From positions 62,001 through 126,000 of the forward strand of contig NZ_BBDM01000005.1 in NCBI RefSeq assembly GCF_001316245.1: a DNA stretch of 64,000 nucleotides, written 5' to 3'. This document shows, piece after piece, positions 1-10,720 of the stretch. Each line of letters begins with the position of its first letter. The stretch's first letter is position 1. The DNA comes from Vulcanisaeta sp. JCM 14467 (lineage in GTDB: Archaea > Thermoproteota > Thermoprotei > Thermoproteales > Thermocladiaceae). The notes below the pieces were generated by a model that ran no database searches, was not told where the DNA came from, and saw only the letters and a program-made list of their open reading frames with translations. The translations under genes and the position numbers were made by a program.

Positions 1-1
1 C

Positions 2-1098
2 CTAGTAAATCTGCTATCGGCAGCCCTTGATTCAATACCAATCAACGCTATTATTGCACAATACGTTAATAATGAATTAATGCAATCATTAATTGTAGAT
101 GGTGTATGGAGTGGGGTAACGACATTAATCGATTTCATACCCTATGTCTTTGGGGTGGCGTTCTTGATAGCGTTTATTGAGGACTCTGGTTGATCGTGAG
201 GATCTCATTCCCAATAGAGAGGTGGTTGAGGCGTGTCGGTATTCCATCGAGAGGATTAATATACCTAATCGCTGGCTCAGGGTGTAACGTACCAGCAATA
301 ACAGCCACAAAGGCCATGCCAAGTACCAGGGATAGAGTGCTCACGGCGCTAATGATCCCATACATACCATGTACCGCCAGGTTTGTGATAATATCATTAA
401 TAGCGGCTGCCGTGTTACCGCATTTAATGGGTATTGTCGTTATATTGCCCTACACCGTGGCGTTAATTGGCGTGGTTATAATATCAAGTCTTTCAAAGAT
501 ACGCTTAAGGTTCATAGGTAGGAGTGCGCCTTATTCATATACGTTACCTCCATTAATAATACCACTACATAAGACATTCATTAAGAAGGTTTGGCATTAC
601 ACGTATGAGTTCATATCCAGGGCTGGCGCGCTAATAATTATCTTCGTAATAATAATGTGGCTACTCTCGGTAAGCGGCCCAAGCGGTATAATAGGCCCGG
701 AGGCTCTCAGGGATCCCTCACTCCTAAGGCAAACGTGGCTTGGCATTGTGGGTAACTTAATGGCACCCCTGCTAAGCCCAATTGGCATACCCTGGGAAGT
801 CTCCGCGGCGTTGGTTTATGGGTATATATTTAAGGAGGTTGTGTTGAGCACCCTATCTTTACTGTATGGTGTTGAGGAGGGTGGACTTGCCCATGCCATC
901 AGATCATTTATTTCATTGCCATCAGCAGTAGCGTTAATAACCTTCGTAACCTTCTACTCACCATGCATCGCAACCCTCATTACCGAGAGACAGGTAGTTG
1001 GGCTGAAACTCACGGTGGTGAATACAATCCTACAATTCGCAATTGCCCTGGGACTCGCATACATGATGTATTATATCGTATTATTTATGGTTGGGTGA
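2..1098 (+). CDS. feoB: Ferrous iron transporter FeoB, C-terminal part (5' truncated by window edge)
   Basis: This is the membrane part of the GTP-driven Fe(II) uptake permease FeoB; the N-terminal G domain lies outside the window. The first segment (2-193) carries the family hallmark LIVDGVW and ends in IEDSG. The second (from about 190) has the gate motif GCNVPAITATKA followed by several hydrophobic spans and the conserved PC-x-A-R element. The two segments are in different frames and join if one base is missing near 190, inside what is normally a continuous EDSG-to-aromatic sequence. feoA follows six bases later, so the two form an operon. Identification is firm; the frame break is probably a sequence error. 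Confidence 0.88.
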
Positions 1099-1103
1099 GA
1101 GGT

Positions 1104-1337
1104 ATGAAAAGTGAGTATGTGCCAATAAATAAGGCGCCAAGTAATTCATTGGTGAAGATTGTTAAGCCCGGCAACGAGAGATTGAGAGATTTAGGTATAA
1201 TGGATGGAACCATAGTTAAGGTATTAATAAGTACACCCTGCGGTCCAGTACTAATCCAGAGGGAGGATGGGTCAGTAATCGTGCTTGATGCGGAAACGGC
1301 GTCTAACACGCTTGTGCTCATTACAGAAAAAAACTGA
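1104..1337 (+). CDS. feoA: FeoA-type SH3-like iron transport protein
   Basis: A 77-residue cytosolic protein with the FeoA SH3-like fold pattern: a hydrophobic start, the segment RLRDLGIMDGTIVKVL (typical 'L..LG...G..V.V' FeoA motif), and a terminal beta-rich part. FeoA modulates FeoB activity. The ATG at 1104 is preferred to starts further upstream because a GAGAGGT ribosome-binding-like sequence lies just before it and feoB ends at 1098. It is directly downstream of feoB, as in most feo operons. Confidence 0.85.
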   Translation: MKSEYVPINKAPSNSLVKIVKPGNERLRDLGIMDGTIVKVLISTPCGPVLIQREDGSVIVLDAETASNTLVLITEKN

Positions 1338-1448
1338 ACCTACTAGACATGGACATAGGCATAGGTGGAGGTGGGGATGGAAGCATTAACGCGGTAATAA
1401 TTACCTATATAGAACAAACACTTTAGAGCACAAGTATGCATTGATTAT

Positions 1449-2376
1449 ATGCCCCTAGACCCAACGGTTAGGAAATTCCTTGAGGAGTTGAACAAGGTAA
1501 TGCCACAAATGACAAAGATCCCACTCAACGAGTTCAGGAAGATGTTTAGGGAGTTCTTCACATCACAACCAAGGAGACCTATCCATAAGGTGTATGACAT
1601 AACGATACCGGGGACGGAGGCGAAAATACCTGCCAGGGTCTACGTACCCAGGGAAGGCAATGACTTCGGCGTGCTTGTTTACTTCCATGGTGGTGGCTTT
1701 GTACTTGGTGATGTGGAGACATACGACCCACTATGTAGGGAATTAGCCGCAGCCTGTGACTGTGTGGTTGTCTCCGTGGATTATAGGCTAGCCCCTGAGT
1801 ATAAGTTCCCAGCAGCCGTAATTGACGCCTTCGACTCAACAAAGTGGGTTCTCGAGCACGCAAGGGAAGTCAATGGCGACCCGGAGAAGGTGGCGGTTGG
1901 CGGCGATAGTGCGGGTGGTAACCTGGCCGCCGTAGTGGCGATAATGGCCAGGGACCAGGGACTAAGACCAACCCTGAAGTACCAAGTCCTGATAAACCAT
2001 TCGTGGGTATTGACCTAGCATCGTACACCATGAGGGAGTACTCCACGGGCCTATTCCTCGAGCGCGAGGCGATGGCATTCTTCAACAAGGCTTACCTAAG
2101 GAGCCCAGCGGATGCCTTCGATCCGAGGTTCTCACCAATACTCGTGGACAACCTAAGCAACCTACCACCAGCCTAGTAATAACCTCAGAATACGACCCGC
2201 TAAGGGACTCCGCAGAGACGTACGCCACCAAACTCGCTGAGGCTGGAGTACCAACCGTAGTCGTGAGGTTCAACGGCGTAACCCACGGATTCTATGGATT
2301 CCCAATACCACATGCAAAGACGGTAATAGGGTTGATAGGGTCGGCGTTAAGGCAAGTGTTTTATAATAAATATTGA
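1449..2376 (+). CDS. Alpha/beta hydrolase, HSL-family carboxylesterase (two frame breaks)
   Basis: An esterase/lipase of the hormone-sensitive-lipase family, about 308 residues when read through. Seen in order: oxyanion-hole motif YFHGGGF (residues about 79-85), nucleophile GDSAGGN (about 152), then in other frames the acid region SEYDPLRD and the histidine region THGFYGFP. The reading shifts near 2000 and again near 2175; both repair by adding one C to a short C run (aacc, gcc). The length then equals the usual family size. It hydrolyses short-chain esters; the natural substrate is unknown. It stands alone between feoA and a winged-helix gene. An archaeal paralogue remnant is seen at 7184. 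Confidence 0.85.
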
Positions 2377-2450
2377 GGACTGAAGATCCCATTATTATAG
2401 ACCTTAACGAATAAAACAATTTAAAAATAATAAGATAGCTTAGTGATTTT

Positions 2451-3170
2451 GTGACTATAGTTATGGATTATATTCATTTGCTAATACTAAAGTTGCTCCT
2501 AAAGATGATACTAAGAACCATTAGAGATCAAAATGCGGTAAATGGTTCATCATTATATAAATTGCTCACGTACTACACAAACATAAGTATCGCCACCGCC
2601 TATAGGAAAATAACCGATCTGATAACGTGGGGTTACATAGCCAGGGTAAATAAAAATCACTACCTAATAACGGCTAAGGGGCTAATCGCAATGGCACTAT
2701 TATGCATAAATAAAGCCGTTAACGATGATGAGACTTGCCAAGATACTATACTTCTGCTTAAGCATGAGTGGGACCTAGACGAGTTTGATAATGAGAGTAT
2801 TAGGGCTTATCTCAAGTTACTTACTACTAAGGTATCCAGTTATGGCTTAGATCCATTACAGGTATTGCCAAGCCTTGGCTTTCCTAAGTCGGTATTATTG
2901 CTAGTGCCAAGTAATCTTCATCATATGAACAGTAGAACGATGCTAGATTTAATGATTGAAGAACTGGGTAACCCAAATGAGGGGTTAGTCATGAAAGCGC
3001 AGGGAATAATTGCCAAGGCATTAATGCTATTATTACCAACAACGACATTAGAGGATGGGTGTAGGGCTGTCACAATAAGCGGTAGAGTAATAGCCATAAA
3101 GTGCAGGGCCAAGGGTTATACACTCGATTCAAGGTGCCCCATATTCACTAGGTCAATTAATACCAGGTAA
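2451..3170 (+). CDS. Winged-helix domain protein of unknown function
   Basis: About 239 residues. The first 75 residues look like a winged helix: LYKLLTYY, then ISIATAYRKITDLITWGYI as recognition region, then a short wing ending YLITAKG. The remaining part is alpha-rich with no motif I recognise and two cysteines (CRAKG and CRAV). The start may be GTG at 2451 or ATG at 2463; neither has a clear Shine-Dalgarno. A T tract directly after the stop suggests a single-gene transcript. A transcriptional regulator role is inferred only from the fold. Confidence 0.6.
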   Translation: MTIVMDYIHLLILKLLLKMILRTIRDQNAVNGSSLYKLLTYYTNISIATAYRKITDLITWGYIARVNKNHYLITAKGLIAMALLCINKAVNDDETCQDTILLLKHEWDLDEFDNESIRAYLKLLTTKVSSYGLDPLQVLPSLGFPKSVLLLVPSNLHHMNSRTMLDLMIEELGNPNEGLVMKAQGIIAKALMLLLPTTTLEDGCRAVTISGRVIAIKCRAKGYTLDSRCPIFTRSINTR

Positions 3171-3180
3171 GGCTTTTTTT
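3171..3180 (+). terminator. T-tract terminator after the winged-helix gene
   Basis: A run of seven T follows the stop codon by three bases, and a second T-rich stretch follows soon after. Oligo-T tracts without a hairpin are the usual archaeal transcription stop signal. The next gene has its own TATA-like box, which supports termination here. Confidence 0.45.
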
Positions 3181-3256
3181 CTCAATTTTAAGAGAAAGGG
3201 CAGATGAATTAATACTTTGTAAAATCTTTTAATTGCACCGTAATATATTAATAATA

Positions 3257-3267
3257 TTTATTTAAGT
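3257..3267 (+). promoter_or_regulatory. TATA-like box for the APC permease
   Basis: The stretch TTTATTTAAG centres about 27 bases before the ATG at 3289, the spacing expected of an archaeal TATA box with a leaderless transcript. No ribosome-binding site is present before the ATG, which fits. Confidence 0.45.
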
Positions 3268-3288
3268 ACTTACTTTGATACTATTTCA

Positions 3289-5159
3289 ATGTCTACGCCA
3301 GGCTTTGGCGAGGAAAGGGCTTCAAAGTATGATGCCCAGTTAAGGAGGGCTTTGAGTTTTTGGGACATTGCATACCTAGAAATTGGTTCGATGATTGGTA
3401 GTGGTTGGATGTTCGTGCCTCTACTTGCGGTTTCCGTTGCAGGACCTGCATCGATAATTTCGTGGATAGTCGCGGGGATACTGGTTTACTTCATCGCCGA
3501 GGCATACACTGAGGTCGCAAGCATGTTCCCAAGGTCAGGAGGTCTAGTTAGATTCCCACAATACACGCACGGACTCTTCGCCTCCTACTGGATTGCATGG
3601 ACAACATTGATATATGTGATTGCTGTCGCGCCCTCCGAGGCCTTGGCTGCCACAACATACCTATCAGCGCTCGTGCCTGGTCTCTTAATGCCAAAAACCA
3701 TGGAATTAAGCCCACTTGGCTACTTAGTAGCTATTGTGCTACTCGTCTTCTTCTTCCTGCTTAACTGGTACGGTGTCCACGTTATGGGTAAGACGAACAC
3801 CGCGATTGGCTGGTATAAGCTGATAATACCGACACTAACAATAATCTTACTACTTGCCTTCCTACTTCATCCAATTAATTACAGCGGATTACCCGGCGGC
3901 TTCATGCCATATGGGCTATCCGCCATATTCCTGGCAATACCAACCACAGGCATAGCCTACGCCTACCTAGGCTTCAGGCAGAGCGTTGAATTCTCCGGGG
4001 AAGTTAAGAATCCCAGGGAGATAGTTAAGGGAGCCATATTAGGATTCTCACTGGTTGTGGTGATATACGTATTGCTGGAGACTGCATTCGTGGGGGCGGT
4101 GAATTGGAGTAAGGCCTCAGTACAACCAGGTGACTGGAGTGGACTATACTCATCAATACTGAGGAGGGGGCCGTTCTATCAATTGCTTACGTTATCTGGG
4201 ATTGCAGTACTTATGGCATTCGCCGTATTGCTCCTGTTTGATGCCGTGATCTCACCATCAGGTACAGGTTTAATCTACATCGGTGGCACCGCAAGATCTC
4301 TATACGGCATGGCTGCTAACGGGCAACTACCCGAGTGGTTCCTATACCTCAATAAGTACAGGGTACCCAGGTGGGGCACTATTGCGGCGTTAATACTGGG
4401 CTTCTTCTTCCTCTACAAATTCCCCGCATGGAACCTAATAGTCGGCTTCATAACAAGCGCCGGCTACTTCACGTTTATCATATCCGGCCCACTGGCGTTA
4501 GCGCTCAGGAGACTAGCCCCAAATGCGCCCAGGTACTATAGGATACCAGCAATAACCATATTCTCAGCCCTAGCCACAATATCGGTCTACCTAATCCTCT
4601 ACTGGTCAACATTCGATACGTTATGGGGCGTCATAGTCTTCATACTCGCTGGCTTACCAATATTCTTCATGTACGTAATGCCCACAAGGCTCGGCGTGAG
4701 CAAGGCTAAGGCATTACAGCCGGCATCATTTACTGGATCGTCCTAGCACTAACAACGTACTTCATGCTCTATGAACCAATCATTGCTCCATACGAGAGCG
4801 TCCGCGCACACGGGCACGGTCTACCGCTGACGAGTTATTACGCGACAATGTTCCTAATGTACTACGTAATAATGCTCACGTTAACTGTCGGGCTAACCCT
4901 ATGGCTAACTAGGGACATACCAAGCGAGCAGAGAATTCATATTAAGGCCGGTTGGTGGATCGTAGCTGTACTATTCACTGTATTCCCACTATCATTCTTT
5001 GGACAGTTTGGCGTTTTCGCTAACCCACCAATACCGTGGCCATACGACACGGTAATAGCCATAATAATCGGCGCATTAATACACATATACGGAGCAAGGA
5101 GCGCATTCATGACGCCAGACCTAAAATACGCAATAGAAAGACTAACACAACAACCATAG
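3289..5159 (+). CDS. APC-superfamily amino acid permease (one frame break)
   Basis: A polytopic transporter of the amino acid/polyamine/organocation superfamily, about 623 residues with 12 or more hydrophobic spans. The N-terminal signature IGSMIGSGWMF (residues about 31-41) is the substrate-binding break in TM1 of this family. GFRQSVEFSGEVKNP (about 228-242) matches the conserved loop after TM6. The frame shifts near 4712; adding one C to 'aaggc' gives a continuous K-A-I-T-A-G-I-I-Y-W join into the last three helices (4764-5159). Substrate cannot be told from sequence. The gene is monocistronic, with the decayed PaREP2b-like region downstream. Confidence 0.88.
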
Positions 5160-5312
5160 TAATCGCAACCGCACTGGCCAAGGCCCTCATGGCATTACAT
5201 CGGTTAAAATTAAATGGCTTATTATCCATCGGCGCCTTCCTTAGTAATCCCCGACCAGTCTTGGAGATGTAAGTAATGCCTTATTAATTTAGTTGAGAAT
5301 TCAGCAATTGAT
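5160..5312. other. Intergenic 5160-5312 without recognised gene
   Basis: The permease stops at 5159 and the PaREP2b-like region begins near 5313. I see no tRNA, no repeat and no conserved reading. The open reading that crosses the permease end (5036-5272) is a basic, low-complexity shadow. Confidence 0.4.
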
Positions 5313-6884
5313 ATGCCCAATGCTCAGGATGAACTTGTGGATTTATTGAGGGGAACCATTTCTGTATTGGTGTTGAGCATGGTAAGAAGTACCAATGCGG
5401 TGGCGAGACTAATGAGGATGCGAAGAGCAAGACCATTGAGTTATTGAATGAAGCAATTGAGCGAATACAGCGTTGGAGGGTTTGGGACTCATGGTGGGTT
5501 GAGGAGGTAATGGATGAGTGGCTTGAGAAGCGTAATAAGTTAGGGATTCAATTAAGGGGTAAGTATGGTGATGATGTTGTTAATGACCTACTGAGACTAG
5601 TCGACAAATTCATAAGTTACACCGAGGATTTTTGGCGATACCTGGCATGAAGTAAGCAACGATGTTGAGAAGCTGATTGAGGATTTGCTGGGCGGTAGGG
5701 CTGAGGTCATTATTTGGAGTAATGAGGAGGGGGTTAGTGTGTATTATGGGTGTGCGACGCTGAAGATTGAGAGGACGAGCACTGGCGGCATAATAGTTCA
5801 ACTGAGTCTTAAGGGCCTTGGGGCGTGACGATTAGGGTGTCCGACGTGTTTAGGAGGGCGATGAGTGGGGAGGAGTACGAGAAGTTCATTAATGATGTAC
5901 TCAAGGCGTTGAAGGGAGGCCTTGAGGAGACTGATGGACGTATTGAAAAGGGTAATAAGGCGGCTATGGATACGACGCAGATATGGCAAGCAATTGTTTG
6001 GTCACTGCTTTATCCTGGTAAGATGCGTGTGTACATAGATGCCGTTAATCTCAATGAGAACAGCATGACAATAAGGTGGCGCCTAAGGTCCAGCCATAAC
6101 TCGCTCAAGGGCAAATCCTCAATGACGCTGACAAACTTAGTGAGGTAGGGCTTTTGGCGTTCACGTTCACCGCCGTATTGGGTGATGGGTGGGCGGATAT
6201 TGAGAAGGTTCATGCCTATGATGAGGCCGTGATTGAGATTGGAATATCTGATGAGAAATATAAAGCATAGGAACCGCTGTTTAAGAGGTTAGGGAAGATG
6301 GGCTTTAGGAGTGGCAAGCCTAACTTAATCAATGGTAATGAGATTGAGGTGAGGTTTTACGGAAGCAACGCCATTGACCTGGCCAGGACTATGATCAACG
6401 CCTTACCGCCCATTTTACGTGACATCCTTGACGCCTTAGCCTTCGAGAAGCGGGAAAGAATAAAGAGGATTGCCGAAATGGAGCTGAAATTCAGGAGGGT
6501 GAGGTGCAGGTCATTGTGGCTGGTTACGGATTCACGGTGGATGTTCATAAAAATACTGTTGCGTTGGAGCATAGGGCTAGGGATGATGAGGTTGAGAAGG
6601 TCATTAAGGCGTTGAGGGCTGTGTATGGCATTGAGCTTCAGGTTAATGTTTATCGAAGTGGTAGGTATAGGGTTGTAGCAATTCCAGTGTACGTATTCGA
6701 GAAGTATAGCGATATTAAGGAGCAGGTCATTAGAGTACTCTGTCGAAAATATGAGAGGACTAAGGATGAGAGAAAGAGACAGGAAATAATCAAGGCCCTG
6801 AGGAGACTCACACCCACAAAGGGAGCGATCGCTGCAGAACACCTAAGCCAAGTACTCTGCCCAAACCAAACTCAGGCAACTTAA
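5313..6884 (+). pseudogene. PaREP2b-like repeat-family gene, decayed
   Basis: Pieces of one protein lie in order in several frames: a start near 5313, an alpha-rich tryptophan-rich part (RIQRWRVWDSWW, 5444-5650), a middle with TDGRIEKGNKAAMDTTQIW and WSLLYPGKMRVYIDAVN (5825-6115), LLAFTFTAVLGDGWAD in another frame (6145-6270), and a C-terminal part (6298-6884). The middle and AVLGDGWAD segments resemble the PaREP2b family known from Pyrobaculum and relatives, whose function is unknown. There are at least six frame changes and an in-frame stop near 6270, more than elsewhere in the window, so I call it a pseudogene. It sits directly before tRNA-Trp. Family assignment is from memory of the motif pattern. 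Confidence 0.55.
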
Positions 6885-6931
6885 CTTAATAAACCCTAAA
6901 GCTTAAAAGCAGATAGTCAACATTACTACTT

Positions 6932-7009
6932 GGGCCCGTAGCTCAGCAAGGCCAGAGCGGCGGGCTCCAGACCCGTAGGTCGTGGGTTCAAATCCCACCG
7001 GGCCCACCA
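6932..7009 (+). tRNA. tRNA-Trp (anticodon CCA), intronless, CCA encoded
   Basis: A full cloverleaf is visible. The acceptor GGGCCCG pairs with CGGGCCC, the D arm is GCTC/GAGC, and the anticodon stem encloses the seven-base loop CTCCAGA with anticodon CCA. The T arm is GTGGG-TTCAAAT-CCCAC, followed by discriminator A and an encoded CCA at 7007-7009. No intron interrupts the anticodon arm, which is worth noting because archaeal tRNA-Trp often carries one. The cognate synthetase gene is at 29 kb in this window. Confidence 0.93.
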
Positions 7010-7183
7010 GTCTGCACTAACTACTCAAGCTAAATAACGGCTATCGTGAGGTTAAATTAGGTTAAGAATTCCTGGTATATGTATTATTTAAAATGGTGTC
7101 CTTAGCTTTAGGTTCAAGCGAATTCGCCGGGATGGTCTAAGGAAATTAAGTGCAACATACTATGTTGATGAAATACTCCTCTA

Positions 7184-7414
7184 ACATTCATATGGACCAC
7201 AGCGGATGATATAGTCCCAGTAGAGAGCATAATAAATTATGTTAATGCCTTAGCTAGGAATAAAGTACCATTTAAATTCCACGTCTTTGAGAGAGGAGCC
7301 CGCAGACTTTCACTTGCTGACAAGACCACAGTCTCAAATGCCCAACAGCTTAACCCACACGTAGCCAAGTGGGTCGAACTAGCTATAAGCTGGCTAGAAA
7401 GGCACCTTGAGTGA
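7184..7414 (+). pseudogene. C-terminal remnant of an alpha/beta hydrolase (acetyl esterase type)
   Basis: An open stretch without a start codon reads T-F-I-W-T-T-A-D-D-I-V-P-V-E, then PFKFHVFERGARRLSLAD and ends VAKWVELAISWLERHLE. This is the C-terminal third of a BD-FAE-type esterase: the TADD aspartate is present, but the catalytic histidine expected in 'RGPHGL' is replaced in RGARRL. Upstream 7090-7183 shows only a trace (VDE before the break) and no nucleophile motif. It is a true remnant rather than a frameshifted gene, because the N-terminal two thirds are absent. It lies after tRNA-Trp and before the oppositely oriented SDR gene. Confidence 0.6.
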
Positions 7415-7450
7415 ATTACCGTTGTATCGTGTTTTAAGTCTTAGTGCTTC

Positions 7451-8199
7451 TCATGTTATGGTCCAACCACCATCAACAATTACTAAGGCCCCCGTGATGT
7501 AGCCCGCCTCGTCCGAAGCTAAGAATGCAACTACCGATGCGATATCCTCGGGCTCGGCAAGCCTCCCCAGCGGTATTACCTGTTCCATCATCTTCATTTG
7601 TTCTTCACTGCCAGGTTGCATCGCACCCGGGGTCTTAACTGCGCCAGGTGCTATTGCGTTTACTGTTATTCCGTAACGGGCTAATTCCAGGGCTAGAGCT
7701 CTGGTAAAGCCGACGATGCCCGCCTTAGATGCGCTATAGTGTGTTAGCCCCGCGAAGCCCATGACGTTTCCCGCTATTGATGATATGTTTATTATCCTAC
7801 CGTACTTTTGCTTAATCATGTAGGGAACTACGGCCTTAGTTACGTTGAATGTACCATTCAAATTCACATTAATTACCTTATACCAATCATCAAACGTCAT
7901 CTCAAGGAATGGCTTGAATGGGTATATCCCTGCATTATTCACGAGAATGTCAATATGACCATACGTATCATAAACCTCTTAGCCACGTCCTCAGCCATCC
8001 TTAAATCAGTCACATCGAGTCTCAATGCCATTCCCTGACCACCCAAGCTCTTTATTTCGTTAAGGGTTTCATTCTCCTTACCCGTTATGTCCGTCACTAC
8101 GACAATGGCCCCATCCCTCGCCAGCCTAAGGGCTATACTCCTACCAATTCCCTGACCAGCCCCCGTAACTATTGCAACCTTATTCCTTAGTGTTGGCAT
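7451..8199 (-). CDS. Short-chain dehydrogenase/reductase, FabG-like (one frame break)
   Basis: A Rossmann-fold NAD(P) oxidoreductase of about 250 residues, the usual SDR length. Seen in order: cofactor motif TGAGQGIG (residues 13-20), LVNNAG near 87, NISSIAG with the catalytic serine, YSASKAG with the catalytic Tyr-Lys pair, and the C-terminal VDGGWT. The frame breaks near 7945; adding one G to 'agaggtt' restores a continuous [11 protein letters not shown]. The substrate is unknown; 3-oxoacyl or sugar/alcohol dehydrogenases share these features. Gene stands alone, divergent from the ABC exporter. Confidence 0.85.
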
Positions 8200-8340
8200 A
8201 ATATATGATTACTTTAATCATTTTAAGTTTTACCTAGTCTGTAAATTAATAAGGGAGATTGGAGTTTTAGTCTTATAAATATGCAAATATCGAGAGTAAG
8301 TAATTTAGGCGATGTCTGTTTCTTCGCATAATCGGTTCCT

Positions 8341-9335
8341 ATGCAGGTTATTGAGGTGCACGATTTGGTAAAGGTCTATAATAATGGTGTAAGGGCCTTG
8401 ATGGTGTTTCATTGAGTGTAAACAAGGGTGAGGTCTTTGCCGTGCTTGGCCCTAATGGTGCTGGTAAGACAACGTTAATGAGGATATTAACGACACAGAT
8501 AAGGCCAACCTCAGGCTCGGCTTATGTTATGGGCTATGACGTGGTTAAGGAGGGTGATGAAGTCCGGAGGGTTATTGGTTATGTTCCTCAGGAGTTCAGT
8601 GATTGGATGGATTTAACTGGTTATGAAAACCTAATCATTTACTCAAAGGTTTATGGTGTGACTGGTAATGAGGCTCGTAGGAGGATTAGGGAGGTTTTGG
8701 AGCTCATGGATCTAACGGATGCTGCAAATAGATTGGTTAGTACGTACTCAGGTGGTATGATTAGGAGGTTAGAAATTGCAGCTGCATTGATTATTGAGCC
8801 TGAGGTTTTATTCCTGGATGAGCCAACGGTTGGTTTAGACCCAGCGGCTAGGAGACTTGTGTGGGAGAAGTTGATTGGGCTTAATAAGGAAAGGGGCATT
8901 ACCATCTTCTTTAATTCTCATTACATGGATGAGGTGGAGGCGTACGCTAGAAGGGCTGCGTTACTCAATAGGGGTAAGGTTATTGCGCTGGGTACTATTG
9001 ATGAGTTGAAGGGTTCCGTCAGTAATGATGTCGTTGAGTTCATAGTTAACAATGCTGAATTAACTGTGAAGGTATTGAAGGAGGTTGGTGATGGCGTTAT
9101 GGATGTTAATGTTGTTGATGAGGGTACTGTTAGGGTTATGGTGAGAGATGCGGATGAGTCACTGCCCATATTAATAAATACTATCTTTAATCATGGTATA
9201 TCGATAAGGAGGGTATCGGTGCATAAGTCGACGCTTGATGACGTATTCCTGAAGTATGTTGGAAAGAGGATTAGTGAGGTTGAGGGTAAGGTGAGTGAGT
9301 TAAGGGCAGTTAGGAGGGCTGTGATGAGGGGTTGA
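8341..9335 (+). CDS. ABC transporter ATP-binding protein, DrrA-like (one frame break)
   Basis: The ATPase of an ABC-2 exporter, about 331 residues. The Walker A GPNGAGKTT, Q-loop VPQEF, signature YSGGM and Walker B LFLDEPTVGLD are all present. A C-terminal extension of about 90 residues after the switch histidine (NSHYMDE) is typical of DrrA/NatA-type proteins. The true N-terminus MQVIEVHDLVKVY begins at 8341, and the frame shifts near 8398, repaired by one G in 'cttgatgg'. The permease gene overlaps its stop codon, so the two form an exporter operon. Export cargo is unknown. Confidence 0.88.
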
Positions 9336-9337
9336 GT

Positions 9338-10102
9338 ATGAGTAGTTTTATTAACGCTATACTTGCCTTTGTGGAGCTTGAGGCACGTAGGCTTAAGTAC
9401 AATAGGACTGAGCTTTACACAAGGGCTGTTCAGCCAATACTTTGGCTTGTCGTCTTTGGCCCCGTGATGGCTAGGGTTAGGGCATTACCCACTAATGGTA
9501 TTCCCTATGTTGCTTTCATAACGCCTGGCGTGATTATGCAGTCTGTGACCTTCGTATCCATATTTTACGGTTTAACAATCGTTTGGGAGAGGGAGTCTGG
9601 GATTTTAAAGAAGTTATTAACGATGCCTGTCTCTCGAATTTCTATTGTACTTGGTAGATCCTCTGCATCGATAATTAGGGCGTTGTTTCAGTTTGTAATA
9701 ATAACGCCAATAGCCCTAGCGTTAGGTGTCAGGGTTGAGCCTAACCCAGCCTATTTATTGCTTTCATTATTCATAGTGGTGATTACTGCCATTGGATTCT
9801 CGGCTTTCTCAATATGGATAGCCTCATACATGAAGACTAGGGAGAGGTTTATGGGGATTGGTCAGGCGATAACAATGCCACTCTTCTTTGCGAGTAATGC
9901 CATATACCCGATAAGCATCATGCCTACGCCTATCAGGGTTATCGTACTCATAAATCCACTGACTTACGCTGTTGATGCCTTAAGAAAAACAATGATAATA
10001 GGCGTCCTTAATGGATTGGTAATTGATTTACTGGCCTTGATAATATTTACGGTGTTATTCATCATATTAGCATCTATCGAATTTAAGAGAATAATTGAGT
10101 AA
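9338..10102 (+). CDS. ABC-2 type permease
   Basis: The membrane partner of the preceding ATPase, about 254 residues with six hydrophobic spans. The segment WERESGILKKLLTMPVSR is the conserved cytoplasmic loop of ABC-2 permeases, and FASNAIYPISIMP is the conserved region before the last helices. I choose ATG 9338; a TTG at 9332 overlaps the ATPase stop. Translational coupling is likely. Drug, lipid or polysaccharide export are the known roles of the family; nothing here decides between them. Confidence 0.85.
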   Translation: MSSFINAILAFVELEARRLKYNRTELYTRAVQPILWLVVFGPVMARVRALPTNGIPYVAFITPGVIMQSVTFVSIFYGLTIVWERESGILKKLLTMPVSRISIVLGRSSASIIRALFQFVIITPIALALGVRVEPNPAYLLLSLFIVVITAIGFSAFSIWIASYMKTRERFMGIGQAITMPLFFASNAIYPISIMPTPIRVIVLINPLTYAVDALRKTMIIGVLNGLVIDLLALIIFTVLFIILASIEFKRIIE

Positions 10103-10294
10103 GGTAAAATGTGCAATGTTTAGAAATGTATAGATATGAATAATTAATATAACAATTTAACTTAGAATTATAACATTAAACCAACTTATTATCTCTTGAT
10201 AATATTACTAAGCGTTAAAACATCTTTGTTATTCTACATTTGACGTGAAATACGGTTTATTATTCACTTGAATATCATAAAAACCGGTGATAAT

Positions 10295-10717
10295 ATGGGT
10301 AGTAAACAGAAGAAGATGGCGGTTTCCGTATTCTCAGGTAGTGTGGATAGATTAACGGGGTTGGCCATACTTGTTTCTGGTGCGGTGGCCATGGGTATGG
10401 AGGTTGAGTTATTCCTACAATTGTGGGGTGCGTATGCCTTTAGGAAGGATATTATTCAGAGGAACATGAACTTCAGCGAGTTTCAGAACCTAAGTTCTGA
10501 GGTTGCTAGGAGGTTGCAGGAATTAAAGTTACCATCATGGGTTGATTTATTGAGGGAGGCTAAGAAGACGGGGAACTTGAAGATCTATGTTTGCTCCACG
10601 GCAGCATCTATATGGAATGCCAAGAAGGAGGATTTCGTTGACTTAGTTGATGACATAATAGGCGCTGGTGAGTGGGTGGAGAAGATGTCTGAGGCCGACA
10701 TAACACTCTTCGTGTAG
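10295..10717 (+). CDS. DsrE-family protein (DsrE/F-like)
   Basis: About 140 residues with the DsrE-like fold pattern: a beta strand MAVSVFSGSVDRLTGL, a helix rich in small residues (VSGAVAMGMEVELFLQLWG), and a late strand carrying a cysteine (KIYVCSTAASIW). These proteins bind or relay sulfur as persulfide or help TusA do so. The ATG at 10295 is chosen over TTG 10268 because GGTGAT lies just upstream. It is the first gene of a run ending with a QmoC-like subunit, and tusA follows by a few bases. The conserved cysteine in the C-terminal strand supports a sulfur-transfer role. Confidence 0.75.
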   Translation: MGSKQKKMAVSVFSGSVDRLTGLAILVSGAVAMGMEVELFLQLWGAYAFRKDIIQRNMNFSEFQNLSSEVARRLQELKLPSWVDLLREAKKTGNLKIYVCSTAASIWNAKKEDFVDLVDDIIGAGEWVEKMSEADITLFV

Positions 10718-10720
10718 GTG

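Noticed and set aside
6932-7009. Anticodon intron in tRNA-Trp
   Set aside because: The anticodon arm pairs without any insertion, so the gene is intronless.
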